Assembly (NCBI GenBank): GCA_947311845.1
Contig: CAMZMU010000040.1
Span: 70,549,341 to 70,613,340, forward strand
Direction of reading: 5' to 3'
Source of the DNA: Poa pratensis
Lineage: Eukaryota; Streptophyta; Magnoliopsida; Poales; Poaceae
DNA: 64,000 bases
In this document: positions 45,770 to 56,825 of the stretch, piece by piece
How positions within the stretch are numbered: the stretch's first letter is position 1
Layout of the letters: every line of letters starts with the position of its first letter
Program-made: the position numbers and the translations under genes
Notes under the pieces: model-generated
The model's input: only the letters and a program-made list of their open reading frames with translations
Database searches by the model: none
What the model was told of the DNA's origin: nothing

Positions 45770-46265
45770 CTAGGCAAAACATTCAGACAAAGTGCCAAGA
45801 CGACAATAGGAACCTCGTAGCCAAAGCATACTGGAGAGCAAGTCGCTGCAATTACCACGGTCAGAAAGACCGCACAGAAACCGGCGTCGCCGCCCCCGCT
45901 GTGATGGACGACACAGCCCTTATTCCGTCGGAAGCAGCCATCTCCACCTGATAGTGCCTGCCGGTCTACCACCCGTCTTCGCTAAATATTGTCATATGTT
46001 TTTTTCAGCGAAAGATTTTTTTTTTCGAAAAGCCGATTAGCGAGAGATATTAATGTCAGTTTATAGAGAACTAGTAGTATCCACCAAGGGAACGTACTGG
46101 CCAATGCGAATCACACAACCGATCCCTCAACGTAGGGGACACGGACACGGATTTCCCAATAAGATCAGCTGCCGTACAAACGAACTTGTCTATCTCAGAC
46201 GCTAGATTGCACTCTCCCCATCTATTTGAACCCACGTTACCTTTGTTTCCATCAGATCGATCACC
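45770..46265. other. Upstream region of the F-box gene
   Basis: Promoter-proximal sequence. Near 46017 a T-run followed by CGAAAAGCC is flanked by AGCGAAAGAT (46007-46016) and AGCGAGAGAT (46039-46048), a possible old retroposon scar with one mismatch in the duplication. No clear TATA box. Confidence 0.4.
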
Positions 46266-47375
46266 ATGTCGGACATCAGCCGCGCCACCGTTTTTGACGA
46301 CCTCCCAGAGTCGGTCATCGCCCATGAGATATTCGTGAGGTTGCCGTCCAGGGACGTCCTCCGCTGCAGCGCCGTCAGCAATTCGTGGCGTCGCGCCACA
46401 TCCACCAAGGGATTCCTGCTTGACCACCATCAGCGTCAGCCATTGCTCCCCCTCGTCATCTTCAGACGCGAAGATGTGGTTTATGCTTTTGACATTCGCG
46501 AAGCCCCCGCCAAGCGCCGGCCTGTCCTAAGGCACAAAATAGGCGACAATGGTTCTACTTCTACCCTGAGGATCCACGCCTCCTGTGAGGGCCTCCTCCT
46601 TCTCTCTCTACTGAATGGCCGCTTCAACATCGTTAACCCAGCCACAGGTCAGTGGCTCGCACTCCCTCGCCTCACCGGCGCTCACGGAGGGATCGCAGGG
46701 ATGTACCCACACCCACACCACTCTGGTGAATACCGCATCTTGTTCCGGAGGTGGGCAAGCACTGATCGCCATTCTGGCTACTACATCCTCACGGTGGGCT
46801 CCTGCCGGAACGAGAAGCCAAAACGCATTGGGCCGCTGCCGGCGCCTACGGTATCCATGTGGGATCCACCCGTTCTGCTGAATGGCTGCCTTCATTGGCT
46901 CTGCCATGACTTCCAGTCCTGGGAAGATAAACTACTGATTTTTGACACAATCGAAGAGACATTTAGCTCGATGAGCCTTCCCAAGACACCTATAGGTCCT
47001 AAAAGTTTACTTTGGATGGAAAGTACGCTTGGCATGAGGTGCATAGATAATGAAGGGGGGATTATGGAAATGTGGGTGCTGCAAAACTACGAGAGAAAGA
47101 TCTGGTCAAAGTTTCAGAGTGAGTTGCCAATGGTTACATATTGTAGTAAAGCCATTTTGTCCCATAAGACAGATATGTTGATCTACTCTATGAATGCATG
47201 TTTACACCAACTTCACTATGACGACAATGGGAAGGTAATAGCAGAATTTCAGTGGAAAACAGACTATCCAAACATTACTGAGCATTGGTTCAAGGAAAGC
47301 ATTATCAAGCATACCTTCTTTCCAAGGAGAGACAATGATCATGTAAGGCCTCCACGATTTTTCTGGAGGCTTTAG
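46266..47375 (+). CDS. F-box protein with F-box-associated domain
   Basis: Intact single-exon gene, 369 residues. The F-box is at residues ~9-50 (FDDLPESVIAHEIFVRLPSR, LRCSAVSNSWRRATSTKGFL). The rest is a beta-rich F-box-associated interaction region (LLLLSLLNGRFNIVNPATGQ, RIGPLPAP, LLNGCLHWLCHDF, LLIFDTIEETFSSMSLP). Such proteins are substrate receptors of SCF ubiquitin ligases, binding SKP1 through the F-box; the substrate is unknown. The ATG in ACCATGTCG is the first in frame and the F-box begins just after it. It lies convergent to RBR1, with 656 bp between stop codons. Grass F-box genes are a large, fast-evolving family, so orthology cannot be assigned. Confidence 0.88.
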   Translation: MSDISRATVFDDLPESVIAHEIFVRLPSRDVLRCSAVSNSWRRATSTKGFLLDHHQRQPLLPLVIFRREDVVYAFDIREAPAKRRPVLRHKIGDNGSTSTLRIHASCEGLLLLSLLNGRFNIVNPATGQWLALPRLTGAHGGIAGMYPHPHHSGEYRILFRRWASTDRHSGYYILTVGSCRNEKPKRIGPLPAPTVSMWDPPVLLNGCLHWLCHDFQSWEDKLLIFDTIEETFSSMSLPKTPIGPKSLLWMESTLGMRCIDNEGGIMEMWVLQNYERKIWSKFQSELPMVTYCSKAILSHKTDMLIYSMNACLHQLHYDDNGKVIAEFQWKTDYPNITEHWFKESIIKHTFFPRRDNDHVRPPRFFWRL

Positions 47376-48031
47376 CTTCTATATGACTTTGTTTAGAAGT
47401 AGTGAGCGCGCATGTGGCAGCGCACGACTCCTACTGTTAATCGATTTGGTTGTACATGCACATTTTGCTAGGTTTATCTTGCCTGTTTGTGGCTCTTTGG
47501 CCTTTACTTCCTCCTTTTTGAAAGAAAAAAAAAACCTTGCAGTTTGAAGAACTAGTGATGAAGGATGTATATTTTCTATAAAGGGACTTTTATAAGCTCA
47601 ACATTGATATTGAATGTATATGGTGAATATATACTGTGGGTGCAGTGTTTTTTTAGTTTGTACTGGCATTCTGCTGTAGGAATTCAGACCATGGCAGATT
47701 CGTAAGTACCAGATCATGACAGAACATCCAAAATAAACAAGCAGCTTTCATTTACAAGATTGCTACTTACTACACTAACATTAGCATAAATCCTTACAAA
47801 CGAAGAGGGTCAAAAGCCGTGTGAGCGATAGGTTAGGGGAGCTCTCAGGGCAGTCTTTTTCTTATGTCACAGAGATTAAGAGCTGCTCACGGAGGGACTC
47901 CCCATGTCAGTGAGAACATAATAAGAGGTATAAAAAAGGGCTTCTTCTAAACATCTAACATTAGATCAGCTGACACCTAACAGACTAGAATTTGTATCGT
48001 GATAGGTCGTGGCGCGATACCGCAGCAGAAG
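47376..48031. other. Shared 3' flank of F-box gene and RBR1
   Basis: Two genes converge here. It holds both 3' UTRs and an A-rich tract near 47527; I see no other gene. Confidence 0.6.
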
Positions 48032-51000
48032 CTAAGAGTCTGGCTGCTCGCATTTTACTGGCGTCTTGGTGCCAACAACCATCAACACAGCAGGGCCACC
48101 ATTTTGGTCGCTGAGACTTCTGGCGACGACCAGATCGCTGACAACATCGAAGTTGAGCCTTCCGTTAACTTTCTTCCCGCTGCACAAATTGCAAGTATAC
48201 TGGAGATAAGTATTGTTCTCTCCTTGATAGTCGAATGAAAGAAACTTTTCCAAACTCCTCTGTAACTTTTACCTGTTTAGGCGGGTGTTAATCGCCGTCA
48301 AGTCCTTGGAAGGGCTCTGGAATGCATGGGTACTCTCCCCGACGCAGGCGTAATAGCTCTTGGAGCTCGGTGAAAGCAATGTATCCATCTGAAATGGTCA
48401 ATTGACAATGACATGATCAAGGACTAGCATAACAATTTAGAGTCAGGTTATCATACAGATGCTAACACATGGAAAAATTTCGATGCAGAACAAAATTATT
48501 TTGAATGCATACCTTCGATGTTCGTAGTGGCGAGACATATACATTACGAGTAGCAGAAACTTTCTTTGGAGACATGTCCGGAAGGTTTGGAAACCTAGCC
48601 AGCCGAGGAGATTCTGGAAATGGGGCTGCTGATATGATAAAAATGAACACTTTAGAATAATCATTAACAAATCCAGCATTTGAACAGTGTTTCCCAATTT
48701 CAGTACATCAATACATACCATCAGCAGCACTTTTTTCCTCCTTGTTTTTGTTTGGACTGGTGCAAGGTCCAAGATCCACTAACAGAGGCTTGACAGTCGG
48801 AATGAAAACTTCATTGTAGAAAGTGATAATATCAACATGGTCCGCTCCTATTTTCTGGTGTGAAAAGAATTTGTTAGGTACTCCAGAATAACAGCCATAT
48901 GAACAAGAAAAAGTTCTCGCACAATAAAAACAAGGTGGAGCTTTACCCCGCTGCGGCTTCTTGATGGCCAATGAACATAAACACTACGGAAAACCTGTGG
49001 CTTGCAATGAGGCTGTTTTCTGTAGCTGAAAATAATCTCCTTGAATGTAAGGGACAGTTGAGATATCTGCAAACAATGATTAAGGAACAGTTAAATATTG
49101 TAACAAACGACACCTTTACCGGCAGATTCTCTTAGTACAGTAAATTAATCGTACCTTTGCTACTCCATATATGCTGCACAGTATAATCTGGTCGATGTGC
49201 CTATTAAAAAAGAGTGCAGTCTGGTGGCTGATGATTTGCTGGACAAGGGAGTATACACGCTCCACAATTTGCTGAGTAAGTTGCAATCTTTCACAGAGAC
49301 CTTTGATTCTAATAGCTGCAAGTTTTGCTATCTGCATGGGGCAAAAGGTGTAATGTGATCAGCAAGGATTTTAGTGCACCACAGTACATCACATCAAAAG
49401 CACTTACCTTGCTCAAGAATACACCTATTCCTGTCTCTGCACATGTTTCTCCTGCTGCTGCAGGATTAGGTCTTGTTGGGCTGCAATTAAGACAAAAGGC
49501 GAAGTTCCAATTTAGCATCTCGCTGACCTGACGAGTTTACCAAGGAATAAGGAAGGAACGCAAACCTTGCAAACGCTGATTGAAGAGGAGGTAGAAACTT
49601 TGATTTGATGGTATCTTTCACTGGTGATCTAAATGAGATGTCCACCAACACATTTCTTCTTTCAGTACAAGCTCTTTTGGGCGATCTAACTTCATCTTTA
49701 TCTACAGAAAACATTGGCACACAGGAAGTTAAATAACATTTAGCAACACTTAAACCATGATGAAACAGGCATATGTTAGTGGTGGCTTTGTAAAATTGCT
49801 ACCTTGTGAGCGTTCTTGCTTTTGAAATGGAAGAGGTGGAAGGCCCCCCAGCGAAATATCATGATGCACCACAATAGCATCAAGTGATGGCATTGGCTCA
49901 GCCAGTAAAGCTAGCCGGTTTATTTCTGCAGATAATGCTGGTCTAGCAACAATTAAGGAATTGTACATTGAGGAGCCTTTCTCCCATGCCAGGCTTTCCA
50001 GAAGCCGCTCCTCGAGTGAATTCAAATGGCGCTTCAACTCTCGTGGAAGTGTGTCTTCATGCCTAACAAAGCTCTCTATGACTTTACTCAAGTCAAAAGC
50101 TGTTATGCCAGTTTTCTCTAACACAGCTGGAAACATCATTGTGACTGTCTTGTGAGTGGCCAGGACTAACTCAGCAGAACAGGCAATCATACACCGATGA
50201 AACCGCTCATTGGACAGAAGTGATGTAAGATTGCTCCCACTCAAGATCTGTGACTCTGCTCTGCACATTGACTCCAGGACTCTATAATACAGCTTAAGAG
50301 CTTCCATTTTCCTTTGCTCTGTCCAGATAGCATCCATCCCATTTGTGTTCCGCACACTAGTACACATATGCTCACCGAAAGAACTGCCTGTGAATATGGC
50401 TCCAAGTATGATGGCAGCTCTGCATGTAATGTCATCTGTTACATCTTTATCACATGCCGAGAAGAAGCGCAGCAACTCCCCAGAAGGTCTTGAGCAAAGG
50501 GGTGATATTGTACTCCGAAGCCACTTGGCAGTTGTCATGGCTGTGCTCACTGGGGTGGAAGGAGCAATCTTCGAGTTGCAAAAGCTATTTCCAGTAGGTG
50601 ATGCACAGAAACGAGGAGGAGACATTGGGCCTCGGCTTGTTGTTGATCTTGTAGGTGAGGCCATAACATCATACTTTCTCTGCAATGTCACAGATAATTT
50701 TATTAATGATTACAAAATTTGAGTTCTGAAGGAATGAAGGAACACGTATAGGCTTATCAGTAATTACCTTTGTGCCCGGTAACTTGATGGCACCTCCTGA
50801 CAGACTTCCACTGCCAAGCAAACTATCCTCATCATTAGCGAACATGCGTTCATCTAGTTCTCCCTTAGTGTTAAGTGCATTCTCATATTCCTTTTCCAGG
50901 GTCTGCAAACTTGATTTCAATGAATCTTCCTCGAGAAAATTCTTAAAAAATGTCAAGCCCGCTGCATCAAATAACAAAGTAGTTGTGATATTGGGCAGTA

Positions 51001-54000
51001 AAGGTTGTTAGAAGTAATCTTGTCATATCTATATGCATGAAGTTTCTAGCTTAATCATGAAGTATTCATGGTATGTAGGAGAACTCTAGAATTAGGAATG
51101 TTCTAGAGTAAGATATTTAGTAATAGTATAAAATATCTAGAGTTGTAGAGTACTCTAGAAGTATGGTGTAGGCTTTGGATTGTGTCACATGGCAATAACC
51201 TTAAGGGTCATGTACAAGTATAAATAGGGGTACCACCCCTCCCATGTGAAGTAGTGTAAAAAGTTTAGAAAGCTTGTGTGATATATTGAGAAGATATATA
51301 GAGTTTCATATGTTCCTGGTGTGACTGTGTAAGAGTGAGGGGTGTGTGTGAAGCACAACCTCATTGGAAGGGAGCTAAGTGATTTAGCTTCCAACAATTG
51401 GTATCAGAGCCTCAAGATCTGAGGGCGGCGAAGATGGACTCCATGCGATGTGGAGGACGACGACGTGAGGTGGAGGCTGTTGGCGGTGCGATGCCACTAG
51501 CTGCTTATAGCGTGATGCTGCTAGGAGGACAAGGCGGTGTGATGCTGACAAGAGAAGACGACGGTGTGATGCCGTTACGAGGCGGCAGCGGTGCGATGCC
51601 GCTGCGCGCGACGGCGGTGGTGTGATACCATCGTCATAGAAAGCGTCGGTGTGAGGCCGACCACTATGGTGTGATGCCATAGTCTATGGAAAGCTTGGTG
51701 TGAAGCCAACGACGCTGGTGTGATGCCATCGTCAAGTAGAAAAGTCGGTGTGAGGCCGACGACTGTGGTGTGATGCCACAGGCGCATGGAAGCTCGGTGT
51801 GAAACCGAATCGGTGGTGTGATGCTATCTTATATGGAGTCAGCGTGAGGCTGACAAGCACGGTGCGATGCCGTTGCAAGACATGAGGCGGTGTCATGCCG
51901 TCACACAAGATGAAGCGCATGGTCCAGGTGATCTGGATGAGAGGATCTAATCGATATGACAAGATTAAGGGGGAGATTGTTAGAAGTAATCTTGTCATAT
52001 CTATATGCATGAAGTTTCTAGCTTAATCATGAAGTATTCATGGTATGTAGGAGAACTCTAGAATTAGGAATGTTCTAGAGTAAGATATTTAGTAATAGTA
52101 TAAAATATCTAGAGTTGTAGAGTACTCTAGAAGTATGGTGTAGGCTTTGGATTGTGTCACATGGCAACAACCTTAAGGGTCATGTACAAGTATAAATAGG
52201 GGTACCACCCCTCCCATGTAAAGTAGTGTAAAAAGTTTAGAAAGCTTGTGTGATATATTGAGAAGATATATAGAGCTTCATATGTTCCTGGTGTGACTGT
52301 GTAAGAGTGAGGGGTGTGTGAAGCACAACCTCATTGGAAGGGAGCTAAGTGATTTAGCTTCCAACAAAGGTGTCTTGAAGACATACATTCTTTGCAAAAT
52401 TTTGAACTTTTATCTGCAGATCAGACTCATACCTGGATCAATAAACGACAAATTGCCCTGCTGGAACTCTGTAGCATCCAAGCATGGTTTCTTTTTAAGA
52501 ATATCCATAATGAGAGTGTTTGTCTTCTCTAGTGCTTTGCGCAACTCATCTTCTGAAGTAAGATATCTTTCACAGAGGGATGCAATAAGATTTACTCCCT
52601 TATCTGACTTTTTAGCTGATTCAAATTATAAACAGCATCCATCAGCTTAAGCTGTAAATACCAAACAAACTATGCATGAATATAGAAAAGTCAAAATAAA
52701 GAGGTAGTCATTACCAAAGCAGGACGAATCCTCGATACTGAAGTTCCTTAGCCGCACAGGGATATGAATAATAAGTACGGCCTGCAGGCAGGAAGAAGTA
52801 ATCATTATTTACAAGTTGGCTAATATTATACATCAATAGTCTTGTTGCATGAGAAGAGAAGATCAGAAGACACGTGTGAAATTGATCATAGTCGGGAGTC
52901 CTTACCAACACAGAAACTAGCTCGGTTGTGGATGTTAAAAGATTCTTGACTCGGCTATTTGTTTGGATTCTAAGAGATAAGAAGAGTAACCATCCAAAGG
53001 AATAATATTCAGAAGCTTGTTGCGCATTTGGTTCTGAAGAATTATCTGCAGGCTTGGCATCAATTGACAGGAATAGCTCCTGGTACGCACGTTTGTAATG
53101 CCTGAACCAAACAAACATTGGTGTCGTGTATCAAAACATAATAGTTCATAAATGATCAAAACCAAAGAAAAGGCTACAAGAAAGAGGGAGATGTGCAAAA
53201 GAGCTACCATTCAGTGAACATAATTGCTAGATGGGCATTTTCGATTACATGTAGCCAAAAGTAAAACAAGCAGACAAAAGACACAACAAAAGGTACAACT
53301 TACCGGCCTAGCGAGCATAAATGGACAATATCGGCTTGCATCTCCTGTAACTGAGCATAAAACAAAGAAAGTGCACTAATCAGTTAAGAGATGAGTGCCT
53401 AAAATGTGGTTCAGTACTGAAACAGGGGAGAAGACTTTTTTGTGTGCATAAATACCTCAAGCTTCTTCTCCCAATCTGAACCATACAGACCAGTGAGAAT
53501 GAATCCAACCTTTATGCAGAACTGAGGCATCTCCTTGAAAAAATCAACAAGTCTGCAGGGTGTCAACAGAGAAAATAATCAGATTAGCACAAGCGAGCAC
53601 TTGCTTACAGACAAAAAATGCACATGTAGCATACAACAAAATCAAAAAAGTGCGGTGCTTACTTGAGTTCAAATGCCCTCAAGATCTGGCGCAGAGTGAT
53701 GCCACCATCCACCTTCGCCTTCGACCCCGTGCTGAGCTTTGACACGCAGTAAAGAACACAGGCGGACCAGGACCTCTCGATCTCCTCGGGCTATAAAGCA
53801 CAAGAAATACAAAGTTTAGCTACATGACATGATGCCGAACTGGAAGCAACTGAAACGTGGATGAAGAACACGAGATTTACTTACCGATCCACTGCCCAAG
53901 GATGACATGCTGGAGAGGAGGATGATATTGGTCTCCTTGAACAGCTGCATCGCCTGCCTCGTCGTGCTCTCGTTGAGCGCTAGCTTGCTCTGTTCGCCAG

Positions 54001-54870
54001 GAAACAGAGGAATTCAGAAATTAGATGACAAAATAGAACTCGGATATGAAAATGGCTCACAAAATTGAAGCTTGCTGCTTTTCCTAATCATGGCAAAATC
54101 GCAGGCAGTAAAAATTCCCTCGTGTTTAGACGGATAACGCACAGAAACTTCTAAGGAGAACAGAGGAATAAAAATTAAAAAAAGGTGTTTTTTTTCTCAA
54201 GGATTTGGAAGAAGTAGCCATAGATCGGTGAACTTTACCCCTAAAAGATCATAAGCGGTCAAACCCTAGAGAACAAATCACTAACAGTCTAACATAATCA
54301 CGAAATAGCGTCCCCCCTTCCCCAAAAGGATTACATAGCGATAACACGGCATCACACAGAACCCGAAGAGGAATCTCGTAAAAAGGCGAAAATTGGTCAA
54401 CGTAATCTAATCCAAGAGCACGAGAGCGCAGAAATCCCAAAGGACCGGAGCATTAGGACAACAAAGATCGAACATTTTCCTCCAAACAATCGAACACGAA
54501 GAACATAAGCGAGAACCAGAACGGGGAAATCTGAGATTGGCGCCACACCGGCCGTGGCTTTTTCACGAAAGAACCTACACAGGAGAAACTAGAACAGATC
54601 GCCACAAGAAAAAACGCCGGCAGGACTGCATCGAGAGAACGAGAGAGGGCGAAACAGAATCCAAATTCCGTACCGAAATCCCCAATCCCGCCCACCCACA
54701 GAGACAGACTCGGACCGTACCTTGCAGAGACCAGCGAAGCGCTGCTCCATGGCGGCGGCGGCGGCGGCGGCTGCCGAGGGGGCAGAGGAGCCGCCGTCCA
54801 TCCGAGCGGAGGTCCCCGAGCACACGTCCGTGACTCCAGACCCCGAGCTCGCGGGGGCTGCTCCGTCCAT
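48032..54870 (-). CDS. RBR1: Retinoblastoma-related protein 1
   Basis: Represses E2F-DP target genes, binds LxCxE proteins, is inactivated by cyclin-CDK phosphorylation, and acts in the nucleus (family knowledge). Eighteen GT-AG exons, 5' to 3': 54870-54721, 53989-53885, 53790-53663, 53552-53456, 53350-53304, 53101-52906, 52781-52715, 52615-52433, 50961-50768, 50679-49803, 49701-49566, 49480-49408, 49331-49155, 49066-48947, 48854-48719, 48625-48513, 48388-48273, 48179-48032. Phases agree throughout, giving 1020 codons, close to the roughly 1010 residues of grass RBR1. The Ala-rich start and [10 protein letters not shown] lead the N-terminal RB domain ([20 protein letters not shown]). Pocket A ([16 protein letters not shown] onward, residues ~420-615) and pocket B ([18 protein letters not shown] to [10 protein letters not shown], ~740-850) follow. 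CDK-type sites include PMSPPR, RSPKR, TSPNK and DMSPKK. Start chosen at ATG 54870: the frame upstream lacks another ATG. The intron 52432-50962 holds an LTR element. Confidence 0.97.
51006..52366 (+). mobile_element. Short non-autonomous LTR retrotransposon in an RBR1 intron
   Basis: 1361 bp, TSD AAGGT at 51001-51005 and 52367-52371. LTRs 51006-51396 and 51978-52366 start TGTTAGAAGTAA and end GCTTCCAACA. PBS TGGTATCAGAGC (initiator Met) at 51399-51410 and PPT AAGGGGGAGAT just before the 3' LTR. The LTRs differ by three substitutions and one 2-nt indel, so it is young. The internal 0.58 kb encodes no gag or pol. It is a TRIM/SMART-like element, opposite in orientation to the gene, and takes up nearly all of the 1471-bp intron. 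The LTR carries TATAAATAGGGG near 51219. Confidence 0.95.
51485..51899 (+). repeat. Degenerate GGTGTGATGCC repeats inside the intronic LTR element
   Basis: About 17 variants of GGTGTGATGCC or GGTGTGAGGCC recur at irregular 20-30 nt spacing over most of the internal region, e.g. near 51485, 51577, 51716 and 51871. Confidence 0.8.
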
Positions 54871-55040
54871 ACCTCGCCCAGCCACGAGCAGGGAACGAAT
54901 ACCAATCTCGATTCTCGACCCAGGTACTCCCGGCGAGCGGCGGCGCTAGGGTTGTCTGTCGCGGCTGCCTGCGCGGTGGGGGCGTGGCGGGGAAGGACTC
55001 GCTCGACTCGAAGGGGGAGGCGGCGGTGCGGGTTGGAGTG
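54871..55040 (-). other. RBR1 5' UTR region
   Basis: GC-rich leader between the start codon and the E2F-type motifs. The transcription start is not determinable from sequence. Confidence 0.5.
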
Positions 55041-55198
55041 CGCGCCAAAAGATACGATTTTTATTTCCTGGGCGGCGGCAGCGGGGCGCTTTTCTATGTT
55101 TGGCGGCAAGGAGGCTGGGCGGAGGCTGCCGGGTGGGCCCAGCGGCGGAGACTCGGAGGATTTTTGGCGGGAAAGGAGGGGAGAGATGGCGGGAAATT
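55041..55198 (-). promoter_or_regulatory. Cluster of four E2F-type motifs upstream of RBR1
   Basis: TTTTGGCGCG (reverse strand, 55041-55050), TTTGGCGG (55099-55106), TTTTTGGCGGGAAA (55161-55174, a perfect E2F consensus) and TGGCGGGAAATT (55187-55198). They lie 170-330 bases upstream of the start codon. RBR genes are known E2F targets, so autoregulation through E2F-RBR is likely. Confidence 0.75.
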
Positions 55199-56825
55199 TG
55201 TGTGGGACTGGGATGGGATGGGTTCGTGTCAGGCTGTGGGGCCAGGTGAACTGACGGTAGGTGGGCTTGTCGGGATCCGAGGCCACGTGCGGAGGGGCAA
55301 ATGTGTCCGAGCAGGAAATTAGATCCTCTGAGACGGTGGGAAGCTTGCAAGGCACGATGGCGTGGCAATGGCATCCCCTCCTTTTGGAAGTCTGAATTCT
55401 TCGAGTTCAGCATTGCAGAGTACGAACCTTTTTTTTTTGCGAAAAAGGCCAACGGATCTATTGATTATCATCAACGGTGGACTTCTTTTTAACTCAAACA
55501 GCAGAGTGTGAAACCATTTGACGGTTGTAATTTTATCGGTGTAAAACTCCATACTGTAAATTATTTTTACATGCATATAAGCTCTATCTCAACTATAATT
55601 TGACATCAACATAGTTCAAACTTGCAACATGCACAAAATTTAACAAAGTTCAAATCCATTCTTTCAAATTCTCAGAGTTTTATTTAAAAATAAATTAGAC
55701 AAATAATCCAAATAAAACAAGAATAGACATGAACAAGCGCAATAAAACATCTCACATGTAGATGACACGGATGCTTAATCGAGATTGTCACCGGCCGAAT
55801 TGGACGATGGAAACCGACATAGGTCAAATATGAAGGGGAGAAGAGGCACCAGAGACACAAGAGAGACACAAGAGCTCGAGACGAGCACTAGCGGGGTCAA
55901 TCCAACGTGGTGAGAACAAATAGTCAGCGCATGTTGTTTAAAGGCTCGAAGGTTTCGTCAGAGAGGTGGGCAGTAGATAATTCGTGGCGGAGCCAGGAAT
56001 TAAGACGAGGGGGGCGAACATATAAGGTTTAAAAAAATTAAAGCACAAAAACGAGTCTATTCAACAAAATAATAAGATTCAATTTTCACAACTCACAAAG
56101 TACAACTACCAACAACATTTGTTCATACGGTACACTGATTTTACAATATACAAAAATTTAGGCCTTTACTTTTTGTTTTGAGGATTTTCGTCCCGCTTTA
56201 TAAATAAGCAACCATCAAATCCATACAAGGGTACAAGGTGCAAGAAAAAATAAACATAGCTTACAGAGACAACAACACAAACATGCCCAACTAGAAGAAA
56301 ACAAATCAGTTTTCTACGGCACGTGCTATTTTGCAATACCTGCTAGACTTGCTCTAAGGTCAACACGGGCACGGGGTATTTTCCTTAAATAAATTGCGCA
56401 TGGACAAGCTTAAAAATTTACTCTTTGGACATGATCTACCAATACCATATGTCGAGTATTGCAAGAAATAAAAAAGGTAGCGGAAGAACACCTGCGATAA
56501 ACGAGTCACGCTAACGTGCGCCTCCTAAAGAAGGAGGATCTGTGCGATTCGTCAGCAAAAGAAGCAACAACAGCAGCAGCAAAGGAACATCGCTGCAGCA
56601 GGCACAACCTGAGTCGCGTCGCGTCATTCTTTTTCTGTGTGCGCTCTCGGCCCAAGAGAATGATCGAATCGAATCCAAGGAGAAAGGAATAACGCGCTGC
56701 GATCTCGTACGGATCAGCAGCAGACCAGAATCGATAAACAAACACAAAACTGACCCAAATCTGAAATTTAAACACCGGATTCGAAAAACAATTAACGCCT
56801 TTGACCATGACATGGGACGCAGACA
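55199..56825. other. Intergenic region upstream of RBR1
   Basis: No convincing gene. At 55430-55501 a T-run followed by GCGAAAAAGGCC is bounded by GCAGAGTACGAACC and GCAGAGTGTGAAACC, a possible decayed retroposon insertion. Near 56181-56210 GGATTTTCGTCCCGCTTTAT resembles the antisense 3' end of grass LINEs (from memory). The rest is AT-rich. Confidence 0.4.

Noticed and set aside
49961..50722. Plus-strand ORFs across the RBR1 pocket exons
   Set aside because: Antisense shadows of a conserved coding exon.
54453..55355. 300-codon minus-strand frame over RBR1 exon 1 and promoter
   Set aside because: It overlaps exon 1 in another frame, is rich in Pro/Arg/Ser, and contradicts the well-supported RBR1 structure.
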